A stretch of DNA of 64,000 nucleotides from Phytomonospora sp040655735 (GTDB lineage: Bacteria > Actinomycetota > Actinomycetes > Mycobacteriales > Micromonosporaceae), in assembly GCF_040655735.1 (NCBI RefSeq), contig NZ_JBFAKK010000014.1, forward strand, positions 124,001-188,000. Direction: 5' to 3'. The notes beneath the pieces were generated by a model. That model ran no database searches. It was given only the letters and a program-made list of their open reading frames with translations, and was not told the DNA's origin. The stretch's first letter is position 1, and each line of letters opens with the position of its first letter. Shown here piece by piece: positions 1 to 8,076 of the stretch. Both the position numbers and the translations under genes were made by a program.

Positions 1-849
1 ACGGAGCTGGCGCGCCGCGCAAAGGTCATCAAGGGCCTGCCGCGTCACGTGTGCCCGGAAAACAAGGTCACCCCGGAACTGGCCTCCCGCAAGGATCTGC
101 GGCTTCACCCGCTGGTCGTCACGATTGACGAGGCGCAGGAGCTATTCAGCCACTCCACCTACGGGGACGAGGCCGGGGAGCTGGCCGAGAAGTGCATCAA
201 GCTCGGCCGCGCCCTGGGCGTGATCCTCATCCTGGCCACCCAGCGCCCCGACAAGGACAGCCTGCCGACGGGTGTGAGCGCCAACGTTGGTACCCGCATC
301 TGCCTGCGCGTGATGGGGCAGCTCGAAAACGACATGATCCTGGGGACGTCGGCCTACAAGCAGGGCATCCGGGCGACCATGTTCACCAAGAAAGACCTGG
401 GTGTGGCCTACATGGTCGGTGTCGCCGATGAGGCGATCGTCGGTCGCGGCGACTACATCGACGGCCCGGCCGGCGAGGCGATCTGCGCCCGTGGCCGTGC
501 CATGCGCGAGGCCGCCGGCACTCTGACCGGGCACGCCGCCGGACAGGTCACCGAGACGCCGATCACGAGGAACACGCTGCTGCCTGACCTGCTGGAGATC
601 TGGCCCGGCACCGACAAGCGCGCGTGGAACGAGACGCTGTGCGAGCGCCTGGCCGAGCTGCACCCCGACGCCTATGACGGGTGGGAGGCCGCCGACTTGA
701 CCGCCGCGCTCAAGCGCGTGGCGCCGACGGTGACCGTCGCCGACGTCGGCCGCCGCGTCGACGGCAAGCCCGTCACCCGGCGCGGCCTGACCCGTTCCGA
801 AGTCCACGCAGCTTATACGGAGAGTAGTCAGAAGCGGGGTGGCGCCTAG
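1..849 (+). CDS. FtsK/SpoIIIE-like conjugative DNA translocase, 5'-truncated by the window edge
   Basis: The frame is open from base 1, so only the C-terminal 282 residues are present. Visible motifs are a Walker B segment (VVTIDEAQ, about codons 39-46) and the downstream ATQRPD motif (about codons 79-84) of FtsK/SpoIIIE and TraB ATPases. In AICEs this family moves double-stranded DNA between mycelia. An internal ATG at 49 is not the start, because the preceding codons continue the ATPase fold. The Walker A motif must lie upstream, outside the window. The gene is followed by a palindromic region, then by the replication genes. Identification of the family is firm; whether this copy is TraB-type or a separate FtsK-like protein cannot be decided from the fragment. 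Confidence 0.88.
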   Translation, partial: TELARRAKVIKGLPRHVCPENKVTPELASRKDLRLHPLVVTIDEAQELFSHSTYGDEAGELAEKCIKLGRALGVILILATQRPDKDSLPTGVSANVGTRICLRVMGQLENDMILGTSAYKQGIRATMFTKKDLGVAYMVGVADEAIVGRGDYIDGPAGEAICARGRAMREAAGTLTGHAAGQVTETPITRNTLLPDLLEIWPGTDKRAWNETLCERLAELHPDAYDGWEAADLTAALKRVAPTVTVADVGRRVDGKPVTRRGLTRSEVHAAYTESSQKRGGA

Positions 850-858
850 CGCGTCTGA

Positions 859-900
859 GGGTGCTAGCGCTAGCGGCCACCCCTGCTAGCGCTAGCACCC
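859..900. repeat. Perfect 16-bp inverted repeat built from GCTAGC units
   Basis: Arms at 859-874 and 885-900 are exact reverse complements, separated by 10 nt. Each arm contains two abutting GCTAGC palindromes (863-868, 869-874, 885-890, 891-896), and a fifth copy lies at 903-908. The block sits between the stop of the transfer gene and the start of the replication operon. No T-run follows, so a simple terminator is unlikely. Candidate roles are an operator, iterons of a replication origin, or a binding site of the DNA translocase. Confidence 0.75.
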
Positions 901-923
901 CCGCTAGCAACCCAAACAAATCA

Positions 924-952
924 TGACCTGCGCGCTAGTAGATAGCAGGTCA
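924..952. promoter_or_regulatory. 8-bp inverted repeat upstream of the AICE replication operon, candidate operator
   Basis: TGACCTGC at 924-931 is repeated as its reverse complement at 945-952 with a 13-nt spacer. It lies 38 bp upstream of the first gene of the replication/integration run, where a KorSA- or Pra-type regulator of an AICE would be expected to act. The binding protein is not known. Confidence 0.45.
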
Positions 953-989
953 CGGCTTCGCACACCCAAAAACAGCCCTGGGAGGCATC

Positions 990-1241
990 GTGGACCCCCA
1001 AGCCAAACTCACTAGCTGGACTTGCCTCACCCTCATTGTCGTCACTCTCAGTTACATCGGTGCGTGCGCGTTCTGGCCCTTCGGCGCCTGCCGCCGCTGC
1101 TCCGGCGCGGGCAAGCGCCGCTCCCCATCGGGGAAGTTCTTCCGCGACTGCCCACGCTGCAACGGAACCGGTCGCCGGGTGCGCATCGGTCGCCGCGTGT
1201 GGACGTACCTGCGCCGCGAATACCGGGACGGCCAGTCATGA
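990..1241 (+). CDS. Small membrane protein with a DnaJ-like zinc-ribbon motif (AICE)
   Basis: 83 residues. A hydrophobic segment at about residues 9-29 is followed by two CxxCxGxG-like motifs (CRRCSGAG and CPRCNGTG), as in DnaJ zinc fingers, then a basic tail. The GTG start at 990 is preceded by GGGAGG at 980-985. The stop overlaps the next start by 4 nt, so the two are probably co-translated. Small Cys-rich proteins of unknown role are common between the transfer and replication genes of AICEs. Function is unknown. Confidence 0.7.
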   Translation: MDPQAKLTSWTCLTLIVVTLSYIGACAFWPFGACRRCSGAGKRRSPSGKFFRDCPRCNGTGRRVRIGRRVWTYLRREYRDGQS

Positions 1242-1603
1242 GCGCCGCGACGTTCTACGACCCCGACGGCGACGTCTACGGCCTGCCGACCTACCCCTAC
1301 CGGATGGCGCCAGCCGGACTGGCGACCCGCCGCCAACTCGCGCGGCGTGGCCTCACCCCGGGGCGTCAGCCGATCGCCGCACAGATCCTCTGGCGCCACG
1401 GTCGCCGCCGCGCCGACCTCTACCGCGTCGACCTGGCCGCCACGAAGCGACCGGCGACCGCCCGCCAGCGCGCCGCCCTGGCCCGCGCGGAGACCGCGCT
1501 GCGCACCTGCGCCACCTGCGGCCAGGTCCGCGCCTACCGCATCCCGCCGAGCTTGGGGGAGTGCATCACCTGCTCACCACTGACGAAGGAGACGAGCCGA
1601 TGA
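1238..1603 (+). CDS. Small zinc-binding protein, RRQRL-motif type (AICE)
   Basis: 121 residues starting at the ATG that overlaps the previous stop. An Arg-rich segment with RRQLARRGLTPG near residue 32 resembles the RRQRL motif of small AICE-encoded proteins, and a C-terminal CATCG...CITC pair looks like a four-Cys zinc site. The stop overlaps the start of the prim-pol gene by 4 nt. The family assignment rests on the motif and the context; biochemical role is unknown. Confidence 0.65.
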   Translation: MSAATFYDPDGDVYGLPTYPYRMAPAGLATRRQLARRGLTPGRQPIAAQILWRHGRRRADLYRVDLAATKRPATARQRAALARAETALRTCATCGQVRAYRIPPSLGECITCSPLTKETSR

Positions 1604-2514
1604 CCGCCACCATCACCCGCCCGCCGCTGCTCACGGCCGCCCTGGCCGCCGCTGATCGTGGCTGGTCGGTCTTCCCGCTGGTCCCCGGTGCCAAGCGCCC
1701 GGCCGTCCGGTCGTGGGAGCAGCGCGCGACGACCAACGTCGACCGGATCACGCGATGCTGGTCGACCGGCGCTTATGGCGTCGGCATCGCTTGCGGCCCT
1801 TCGGGTCTGGTCGTGGTCGACCTTGACCAGCCCAAGCCGGGTTTCGAGTGGCCTGCGGCGTGGTTGCTGGCCGGTGTGGTTGACGGCGCCGACGTGTTCA
1901 CGACCGTGTGCGAACGCGCCGGGCAGGCGGTACCGCTGGATACCTACACGACCGGCACCGCCTCCGGCGGTACTCACCTCTACTACCAGGCGCCTGACGG
2001 CGCGGACCTGCGCAACACCAGCGGCGACAAGGGGCAAGGGCTCGGGCCGCTGGTCGACACCCGCGCGAACGGCGGCTACGTCGTCGCCGCCGGAACGACC
2101 CTTGCCGACAGCAGCACCTACACGACCGTCTACGACCGGGATCCGGCGCCGCTTCCCGGATGGCTGGTCACGGCGATGACGCCTGCGCCGTTGCCGCCGC
2201 CCCCGCCGCCGGTGCGTATCGAGGGGGACCGGGTTGCCCGGTTCCTTGCCACGGCCGTGCAAGGCAGCGTCGACCACATCGCGGCGGCCGGGGAAGCCGG
2301 GGACGGCCGTAAGCACGCGGTGTTCTACGCCGCGATCACCTTGGGGCGGCTGGTCGCGGGCGGTTCGCTGGCTGAAACAGATGCGCATGACGCGCTGTGG
2401 AGCGCCGGTCTTGCCGCAGGCGTCAAGGCCTGCGATGTGCGTTCGTCGATCCGTTCGGGGTTCCGCTACGGCGCGCAGCGCCCGCGCACGATCACGACGG
2501 GAGTGCCGGCATGA
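1600..2514 (+). CDS. Bifunctional DNA primase/polymerase (prim-pol), AICE replication protein
   Basis: 304 residues. The archaeo-eukaryotic primase-type prim-pol core is visible: VVVDLD with acidic residues D74 and D76, SGGTHLYY with H126, and DTRANGGYVVAAGT starting at D153. A proline run at about residues 197-205 separates this core from a C-terminal helical region. The family makes primers and copies DNA for plasmid-like replication. It is translationally coupled to the genes on both sides (ATGA overlaps), next to an ATPase that probably acts as the replicative helicase or loader. The length fits single-domain AICE versions in which the helicase is encoded separately. Confidence 0.88.
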   Translation: MTATITRPPLLTAALAAADRGWSVFPLVPGAKRPAVRSWEQRATTNVDRITRCWSTGAYGVGIACGPSGLVVVDLDQPKPGFEWPAAWLLAGVVDGADVFTTVCERAGQAVPLDTYTTGTASGGTHLYYQAPDGADLRNTSGDKGQGLGPLVDTRANGGYVVAAGTTLADSSTYTTVYDRDPAPLPGWLVTAMTPAPLPPPPPPVRIEGDRVARFLATAVQGSVDHIAAAGEAGDGRKHAVFYAAITLGRLVAGGSLAETDAHDALWSAGLAAGVKACDVRSSIRSGFRYGAQRPRTITTGVPA

Positions 2515-3725
2515 GCGCCCACGACTGGAGCGACATCGAGCGCGGCGACCAGGGCGAGGCGGTTCGTCGTCTGCGCGCCGTCCCGACCGACCAGGAGTGC
2601 ACCGACACCACACCGGTGAGGCGGGTGGCGTGGACCCTTGATGAGCTGATGGTCACGGAGTTCGCGCCGCCGAAGTGGGCCGTTGACGGGCTGATCTGTG
2701 AGGGCGTGACCCTGTTCACCGGGCCGCCGAAGGTCGGCAAGTCGTGGGCGTCGCTGGACATGGCGATCTGTGTTGCGGCCGGCCGTCGCGTGTTCGGGCG
2801 ACTGAACGCTCAAGCCGGGCCGGTGCTGTACCTGGCGCTGGAAGACACCGCCCGCCGTCTCAAGAGCCGTGCCCGCAAGCTGCTCGGTGTCGAGTCCGCC
2901 CCGGCTGGGTTGACGCTGGTAACGCAGTGCGCGCCGCTGGGACAGGGCGGTGATGAGGCGATCGTGCGTTGGATCGAGGACAACCCGAGCGCGCGCATGG
3001 TCATCATCGACGTGTTCGCCAAGATGCGCCCGAACGCCGTCCCGGGGTCGTCGGCCTACGACGCCGATTACGCCGCGATCAACCGCGTCAAGCGGATCGC
3101 CGACCGCTACGCCATCGCGATCGTGCTCATTCACCACGTGCGCAAAGCCGCGTCGGAGGACTTCCTACAGCAGGTCTCCGGCACCAACGGCCTGGCCGGG
3201 TCGGCTGACGCGACGATCGTTCTCACCCGCGCACGCGGGCAGGCTGACGGGGTCTTGCACGTGACCGGTCGCGACGTCGACGAAGCCGAGCACGCCATGT
3301 CCTTCGACTCCGAGACCGGGCACTGGACACTCCTGGACGGCCCGGTCGCCGAGCACACCACGACCGACACCCGCGCGGCGATCCTGCGGCACCTGCGCGC
3401 GAACGGCGCCACCGGCCCGAAAGCGATCGCCGACGCGACCGGCGTCGACTACTCCAACATCAAGAAGACCTGCCGCCGCATGGTCGACGACGGCGTGTTG
3501 AGCGTCGACGCGCGCACCCGCTACAACCTGCCGACCGCACCCGGGCAGGGGGACACCACGAGGGGGACACCCCCCGTGTCCCCCGTGTCCCCCATGTCCC
3601 CCTCAGGTTCGCTACCTGCGGAAACGCAAGGGGACAAGATCACGGGCGTGTCCCCCTACGGACAGTCATCGAACGCGGACACATCCGGTCGCGGCGGGTG
3701 GCTGATCGGCGGTGACGCACGATGA
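2511..3725 (+). CDS. RepA-like AAA family ATPase, AICE replication helicase/ATPase
   Basis: 404 residues. Walker A GPPKVGKSW is at 71-79, Walker B MVIIDVF at about 163-169, and HHVRKA follows near residue 198, as in RepA/RecA-fold hexameric ATPases. A winged-helix-like segment lies at about residues 318-360 (ATGVDYSNIKKTCRRM). The C-terminal tail is low complexity and is encoded by repeated GTGTCCCCC-like units around 3570-3605. The start overlaps the prim-pol stop by 4 nt. Together with prim-pol it probably forms the element's replication module. I infer helicase or loader activity; the sequence shows only an ATPase. Confidence 0.8.
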   Translation: MSAHDWSDIERGDQGEAVRRLRAVPTDQECTDTTPVRRVAWTLDELMVTEFAPPKWAVDGLICEGVTLFTGPPKVGKSWASLDMAICVAAGRRVFGRLNAQAGPVLYLALEDTARRLKSRARKLLGVESAPAGLTLVTQCAPLGQGGDEAIVRWIEDNPSARMVIIDVFAKMRPNAVPGSSAYDADYAAINRVKRIADRYAIAIVLIHHVRKAASEDFLQQVSGTNGLAGSADATIVLTRARGQADGVLHVTGRDVDEAEHAMSFDSETGHWTLLDGPVAEHTTTDTRAAILRHLRANGATGPKAIADATGVDYSNIKKTCRRMVDDGVLSVDARTRYNLPTAPGQGDTTRGTPPVSPVSPMSPSGSLPAETQGDKITGVSPYGQSSNADTSGRGGWLIGGDAR

Positions 3726-3931
3726 AACCCGCTGATTTCAGCTCATACCCTTACTCAAATACCCAGGTGAGCACGAAAGGCGCTCTACGGGCCTCTCAGG
3801 GCGTTTCCTGTGGCCCGCTCAGTGTGCCGCCACCGCGCGCAGGCGCCGACCCTCGTCGACACGGCCCCCCACCTGTTTCAGCCAGCACTGACCAGCACAC
3901 GCCCACCGCCGGTACCCGGGGAGGAACCGCC
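3722..3931 (+). other. In-frame 70-codon stretch between the ATPase gene and the excisionase
   Basis: An ATG at 3722 overlaps the ATPase stop and reads in frame into the excisionase at 3932. The 70 encoded residues (Ser/Pro/Thr-rich, with SSYPYSNTQV near the start) do not resemble a folded domain, and base composition is less GC-rich than around it. Either the excisionase has a long leader, or this is an intergenic control region. A strong RBS before 3932 favours the second reading. Confidence 0.4.
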
Positions 3932-4135
3932 ATGACCATCGCCGTAGACCTCAATGCTCTGCCGCCGCTCCTGCCCGTCCCGAAAGCGGCCGAGCTGCTC
4001 GGCTTGAGCCGGGCGTCGGCCTACCGCTACGCGGAAGCTGGTGAACTTCCCGTACAGCGCTTCGGTGGGCGGGTGTATGTGATCACCGCACAGATCCGCT
4101 ACCTGTTCGATCCCACCGGAAAGGCCTCGCAGTGA
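3932..4135 (+). CDS. xis: Excisionase, MerR-like helix-turn-helix (AICE)
   Basis: 67 residues. The helix-turn-helix of excisionase-type proteins is clear: VPKAAELLGLSRASAYRYAE, then ELPVQRFGGRVYV for the wing. The ATG at 3932 was chosen because GGGGAGGA precedes it at a good distance; an in-frame ATG at 3722 would add 70 residues. The stop overlaps the integrase GTG by 4 nt. The role is to direct the integrase towards excision of the element. Confidence 0.85.
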   Translation: MTIAVDLNALPPLLPVPKAAELLGLSRASAYRYAEAGELPVQRFGGRVYVITAQIRYLFDPTGKASQ

Positions 4136-5499
4136 CCAAGCCGAAGGGCAAGCCCACGGGCGTGTTCGTGTACGCCCGTGGGCAGAAGTGGGCCTACTCC
4201 GTCGACCTGGCGCCGGACCCCCTGACCGGCAAGCGCCCGCAGGAACGCAAGAGCGGATTCGCGACCGAAGATGAAGCGTGGACGGCTGCGCTCAAGGCGA
4301 AGGCCGCCGTCGACGCCGGCCGCCGTGTCTCACCGTCCAAGATCACCGTTCAGCAGTTCTATGCCGAGTGGCTGGAAGCCGTGCGTGAGGCGATCAAGCC
4401 GTCGACGTACACGAACTACTCCGACTACCTGAAGGCGTACGTCTTCCCCGTGCTCGGTGAGCGTCGCTTGCAGGACATCGACGTTCCGACGCTCAACGCC
4501 TTCTACCGGCACCTGCTGGCCAGCGGCCGGAAGAAGACCGACACCAACAGCCTGATGTACGACTACTGGAAGACACGTCGTGTCGCAGGCGTCGACCCGA
4601 AGCCGAAGGAGATCGCCGAGCACTGCAAGGTCTCGATCTACGCCGCTCGACATGCCGTCCTGCGATACCGGCGGGGAAGACTGCCGCTGACCAAGTCGCC
4701 TGGTCTCGCACCGAAGACGGTCAAGAACGTCCACCGGATGTTTCATCGCGCCCTAGCTGACGCCGTCGCGTGGGACTACGTAGAGCGCAACGCCGCCGCG
4801 TCGGCGAGCCTCCCGCGAGAGAAGCGCAAGGGGAGGGGACAGCGACGCAAGGGCGCCACATGGACTCAAGAGCAGCTGCTCGCGTGGCTGCGCGTCGCAG
4901 TTACCGACCGGGACGCGGGGATGTGGGTGCTGGCCGCGACGACGGGTGCGCGCCGGTCCGAACTGGCAGGGGCTGAAACAGCGTTGCTTGACCTCGATGC
5001 CGGGACGCATGAGTTCGGAGACACCCGCGTCGTGGTCGACGGCAAGACGATCGACGAAGACGGCAAGAGCGAGGCCGGACGGCGGACGGTATCGCTCGAT
5101 GCCTTCACCGTCGCCTACCTCCGCAAGCACGTGGCCATGCTGGCCAAAGAGAAGCGCGCGCACGGTTCGGGGTACCACCCGGCGGGCAAGCTCATGTGCC
5201 ATGACGACGGCCGCCCCATCCACGCCGACACCGTGACCCGCCGGTTCAACCGACTCGTAGACCGCGCCGGCGTACCTCTAATCCGGCTGCACGACGTACG
5301 CCACACCTACGCCACCCTCGCACTGGACGAAGGTGTCGACCCGAAGATCCTCGCCGACCGAATCGGCCACGCCAACATGGCCTACACCCTCCAGATCTAC
5401 ACGCACCGCTCAACCGGTCGTGACAAGGACGCCGCCGCGAAAGTCGCCGGAGCGATCTTCGGCGACGGGTGGGAAACGCCCAAGGACGCCCCCGCCTAG
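4132..5499 (+). CDS. int: Tyrosine recombinase/site-specific integrase of the AICE
   Basis: 455 residues, GTG start coupled to xis. N-terminal arm-binding region at about 1-65, core-binding SAM-like domain from about 70, catalytic domain from about 243. Catalytic residues are visible: R274 (TGARRSE), H387 and R390 (LHDVRH), H413 (IGHANM) and Y423 (LQIYTH). An extra segment at about 135-190 interrupts the core-binding domain and contains a helix-turn-helix-like stretch (IAEHCKVSIYAARHAV). The gene ends 78 bp from the 3' end of the tRNA-fMet gene, which is the expected attachment site. All catalytic residues are present, so the enzyme looks active. Confidence 0.95.
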   Translation: MTKPKGKPTGVFVYARGQKWAYSVDLAPDPLTGKRPQERKSGFATEDEAWTAALKAKAAVDAGRRVSPSKITVQQFYAEWLEAVREAIKPSTYTNYSDYLKAYVFPVLGERRLQDIDVPTLNAFYRHLLASGRKKTDTNSLMYDYWKTRRVAGVDPKPKEIAEHCKVSIYAARHAVLRYRRGRLPLTKSPGLAPKTVKNVHRMFHRALADAVAWDYVERNAAASASLPREKRKGRGQRRKGATWTQEQLLAWLRVAVTDRDAGMWVLAATTGARRSELAGAETALLDLDAGTHEFGDTRVVVDGKTIDEDGKSEAGRRTVSLDAFTVAYLRKHVAMLAKEKRAHGSGYHPAGKLMCHDDGRPIHADTVTRRFNRLVDRAGVPLIRLHDVRHTYATLALDEGVDPKILADRIGHANMAYTLQIYTHRSTGRDKDAAAKVAGAIFGDGWETPKDAPA

Positions 5500-5538
5500 G
5501 CTCGCCTGGTTACCGATCTGGTTACACGAGGGCATAGA

Positions 5539-5572
5539 AAAGACCCCCGGATCATCAGATCCGGGGGTCTTT
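5539..5572. terminator. Bidirectional rho-independent terminator between int and tRNA-fMet
   Basis: A perfect 14-bp stem (5539-5552 and 5559-5572) with a 6-nt loop has A-rich and T-rich flanks on both sides. It can end int transcripts from the left and tRNA-fMet transcripts from the right. Confidence 0.85.
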
Positions 5573-5576
5573 CACT

Positions 5577-5653
5577 TGGTAGCGGGGACAGGATTTGAAC
5601 CTGTGACCTCTGGGTTATGAGCCCAGCGAGCTACCGAACTGCTCCACCCCGCG
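5577..5653 (-). tRNA. Initiator tRNA-fMet (anticodon CAT), probable AICE attachment site
   Basis: On the minus strand a full 77-nt cloverleaf can be folded. The anticodon loop is CTCATAA. Two initiator hallmarks are seen: the three G:C pairs at the bottom of the anticodon stem (GGG and CCC) and an unpaired C1:U72 at the top of the acceptor stem. The 3' CCA is encoded. The integrase of the element lies directly beyond the 3' end, so this end is the likely att core, with the gene restored on integration. Confidence 0.95.
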
Positions 5654-5777
5654 CCGTTTTGCTACCTTCTCGCTTGGTGCTTGCAAACCATACCCCGGGC
5701 GCCGTTGATCGACAAATCGGGGGTCCGGCTGGGCGGTTTGGCCTGTTCTCTACCCCTTCGACCGCCATGATCGAGCC

Positions 5778-6476
5778 ATGAGCGAACAGCGAAACGGGCC
5801 GGTGTCACCGGCAGACGTCACGCCGAAGAAGCGTTGGTACTGGATCGCGGCCGTCCTCGCCGTCCTCGGCGTCGTGCTGGGCTGCGGGGCGATCCTGCTC
5901 ACGGGCAAGATCTTCTCCGGGGCCCTCCCCGACAGCGGGAAGACCTTCCCCTCCGGTGAGCTCTCCTCGGTCCAGTTCACCAGCACCAACGAGCAGGTCA
6001 TCTACGTCCAGCTGCCCTTCGACGTCAACTCCAACACCTCGATCCCGCCCAACAACACCGTGTGCACCGGCGGCCCGGCGGTGACCTTGGAGAAGGTCAC
6101 CGAGGAGATCATGCTCCCCGACCAGGGCGCCAACCGCATGTGGCGCGCCGTCTACACGGCCACGGCCTCGTCGACCGGCGACCACGCGCTGATGTGCGAG
6201 CAGAGCGACGGGGAGATCGCGACCTACGGCCTCGGCGAGATGCCCTGGGGCGGGGCGATGCTGGCCGGCGTCGGCTTCTTCATCCTCGCCATCGGCCTGC
6301 CGTGCCTGTGCATCCTCATCGCGCTGGTGATCGTCGTCGTGGTGATCGTCAAGCGCCGCTCGAACCGCAAGCGCCTGGAGGCCAACTCGACCGGCTCGAC
6401 GGCCATCGACGACTATCTGCGCGACAACCCTCGCGACGACCCTCGCAACAACCCGCCGCCCCCGCCGGCGATCTAG
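5778..6476 (+). CDS. Hypothetical membrane protein with two transmembrane segments
   Basis: 232 residues. A hydrophobic segment at about 20-46 is followed by an extracytoplasmic domain of roughly 110 residues with two Cys, then a long second hydrophobic segment (about 159-190, rich in I/V/L) and a basic, Asp/Asn/Pro-rich cytoplasmic tail. I recognise no family. It is the first chromosomal gene beyond the tRNA, so it could belong to the host or be a passenger. It converges on the next gene with overlapping stops. Confidence 0.65.
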   Translation: MSEQRNGPVSPADVTPKKRWYWIAAVLAVLGVVLGCGAILLTGKIFSGALPDSGKTFPSGELSSVQFTSTNEQVIYVQLPFDVNSNTSIPPNNTVCTGGPAVTLEKVTEEIMLPDQGANRMWRAVYTATASSTGDHALMCEQSDGEIATYGLGEMPWGGAMLAGVGFFILAIGLPCLCILIALVIVVVVIVKRRSNRKRLEANSTGSTAIDDYLRDNPRDDPRNNPPPPPAI

Positions 6477-7390
6477 ACACTGTCCCGGGCCGGGGGACCC
6501 ACCCGGCCCGGCGCGGCCGTCCCCGCGGGCTCCAGCGCTCGCGGGGACGTCTCCCGCGGCTGCTGCTCCTGCGGCTCGGCGTAGCGCGTCAGCGCCAGCA
6601 CGGACCCGAGGGTGACGAGGAATCCGACGCCGGCGAGCCATTCGCGTCCCGCGGCGATCTGGTCGCCCAGCAGGAGCAGGCCGACGGCGGCGGCCGGCGC
6701 GGCGAACGCGGCGTCCATCGATGCCACGGCGGCGGTGGTGCTGCCGCGCTGCATCGCCAGGGCGAGCAGCAGCTGGCCGGTCAGCGAGTAGATGATCATC
6801 AGGTAGAGCAGCGGGTCGGTCACGAACGCCTGCACGTCGAGGATGTTCGACAGGGGCCGCGACGCCACGGCCGCGGCGCCGAAGGCCAGCCCGGCCAGTC
6901 CGCCGAGGGCCACCGACCCGGTGACGCCCTTCAGCCGCGCGGTGAAGACTCCCGCCACGGCGAGCCCGACGAGGATCACGACGAGCGCGATCACCGCCGC
7001 CGGCGTCAGCTGGTCCGAGGGCGAGGGCTCGGCCGAGATCACCAGGGCGACGATCCCGAAGGACAGCAGCACCAGCAGCGAGATCTCCGACTTCGGCAGC
7101 CGCCACTTCAAGAACACCACGCCGAGCACGGCCGTGATCCCGATCCCGGCCGCGACGCTGGCCTGCACCAGGAACAGCGGCAGGTCCCGGCGGGCCATGA
7201 AGGCCAGCACGAAGCCGAGGATCTGGCAGCCGATGCCGGCCAGGTACACCCGGTGCACCGCCAGCTCCAGAAGCAGCCGGGGGTGGAAGGACTTGTGCTC
7301 ACTGACCTTGTGCGCGGCGATGGCCTGGAGGAAGTTCGCCAGCCCGTAGGTGACGATCATGGCCACCAGATACACCCATCCCGCCGACAT
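6473..7390 (-). CDS. EamA/DMT-like multi-pass permease
   Basis: About 305 residues with nine or ten hydrophobic segments and a charged C-terminal tail from about residue 270. The layout (two inverted halves of alternating small-residue helices) matches the drug/metabolite transporter superfamily, although no substrate motif is visible. ATG at 7390 is used; TTG at 7396 and GTG at 7393 are in frame and no clear RBS decides between them. The stop overlaps the 3' end of the convergent gene by 4 nt. Confidence 0.7.
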   Translation of the reverse strand: MSAGWVYLVAMIVTYGLANFLQAIAAHKVSEHKSFHPRLLLELAVHRVYLAGIGCQILGFVLAFMARRDLPLFLVQASVAAGIGITAVLGVVFLKWRLPKSEISLLVLLSFGIVALVISAEPSPSDQLTPAAVIALVVILVGLAVAGVFTARLKGVTGSVALGGLAGLAFGAAAVASRPLSNILDVQAFVTDPLLYLMIIYSLTGQLLLALAMQRGSTTAAVASMDAAFAAPAAAVGLLLLGDQIAAGREWLAGVGFLVTLGSVLALTRYAEPQEQQPRETSPRALEPAGTAAPGRVGPPARDSV

Positions 7391-7482
7391 CACCAAGCGA
7401 GAATAGTCCGCGTTGGCATCCCGCCGCCGTCCAGTCGGCGAGCATCACCCCCGGTGTGCGGGCGGCGACATTCGCGCATCGG

Positions 7483-8076
7483 TCAGGAGGGGACGATACG
7501 GGCGGCCAGGTCGCGGAAAGCGCGGCCGCGGTGGCTGAGCGCGTCCTTCTCCTGTGGAGTCAGCTCGGCGGTGGTCCGCTCGTGTCCTTCGGGGACGAAC
7601 ACCGGGTCGTACCCGAAGCCGCCGGTTCCGCGCCGCTCGCGCAGGACCGTGCCGCGCAGCTCGCCCATCGCGACGATCTCGGACCCGTCGGGGTGCGCGA
7701 AGGCCGCCGCGCACACGAAGGCCCCGCCGCGGTGCTCGTCGGGGACATCGGCGATCTGGGCGAGCATCAGGTCGAGGTTGGCGGCGTCGTCACCGTGTTT
7801 GCCCGACCAGCGCGCCGAGAACACTCCCGGCATGCCGTTGAGCGCGTCGACGGTCAGCCCGGAGTCGTCGGCCATCGTCGGCAGCCCGCTGTTGCGGACC
7901 CCGTCGCGGGCCTTGAGCAGGGCGTTCCCCGCGAAGCTGAGCTCGGTCTCGGGCGTGTCCGGGAAGGCCGGCACGTCGTCGAGGCCGACCAGTTCGACCG
8001 TCGGCGCGGTCGCGGCGAGGATCCGGCGCAGTTCGGTGAGCTTCTTGGCGTTGCGACTGGCGAGGAGCACCTTCAC
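7483..8076 (-). CDS. rdgB: RdgB/HAM1 non-canonical purine NTP pyrophosphatase
   Basis: 197 residues. N-terminal LLASRNAKK is the SxNxxK motif of the ITPase family, and FAGNALLKA, ADDSGL, FSARW and GFGYDPVF follow in order. The enzyme hydrolyses dITP, XTP and related damaged nucleotides to monophosphates and keeps them out of DNA. The GTG start overlaps the rph stop by 4 nt, the usual actinobacterial rph-rdgB pair. Confidence 0.95.
   Translation of the reverse strand: MKVLLASRNAKKLTELRRILAATAPTVELVGLDDVPAFPDTPETELSFAGNALLKARDGVRNSGLPTMADDSGLTVDALNGMPGVFSARWSGKHGDDAANLDLMLAQIADVPDEHRGGAFVCAAAFAHPDGSEIVAMGELRGTVLRERRGTGGFGYDPVFVPEGHERTTAELTPQEKDALSHRGRAFRDLAARIVPS

Larger units (their letters stand above)
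1..5577. mobile_element. Right end of an actinomycete integrative and conjugative element (AICE)
   Basis: Seen: an FtsK-like transfer ATPase, a palindromic intergenic region, a prim-pol gene, a RepA-like ATPase, an excisionase and a tyrosine integrase lie in one direction and end at the 3' end of a tRNA gene on the other strand. This is the standard replication, excision and integration module of AICEs (pSAM2/SLP1-like elements). The left end, and therefore the second att repeat, lies outside the window. The right boundary is taken as the tRNA 3' end because the integrase lies beside it; the exact att core cannot be read without the other end. Consecutive genes from 990 to 5499 mostly overlap by 4 nt. 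Confidence 0.85.

Noticed and set aside
5333..5620. Small protein ending in a GTGFEPVTSGL-like sequence
   Set aside because: This is the translated minus-strand tRNA-fMet gene, a common false call.
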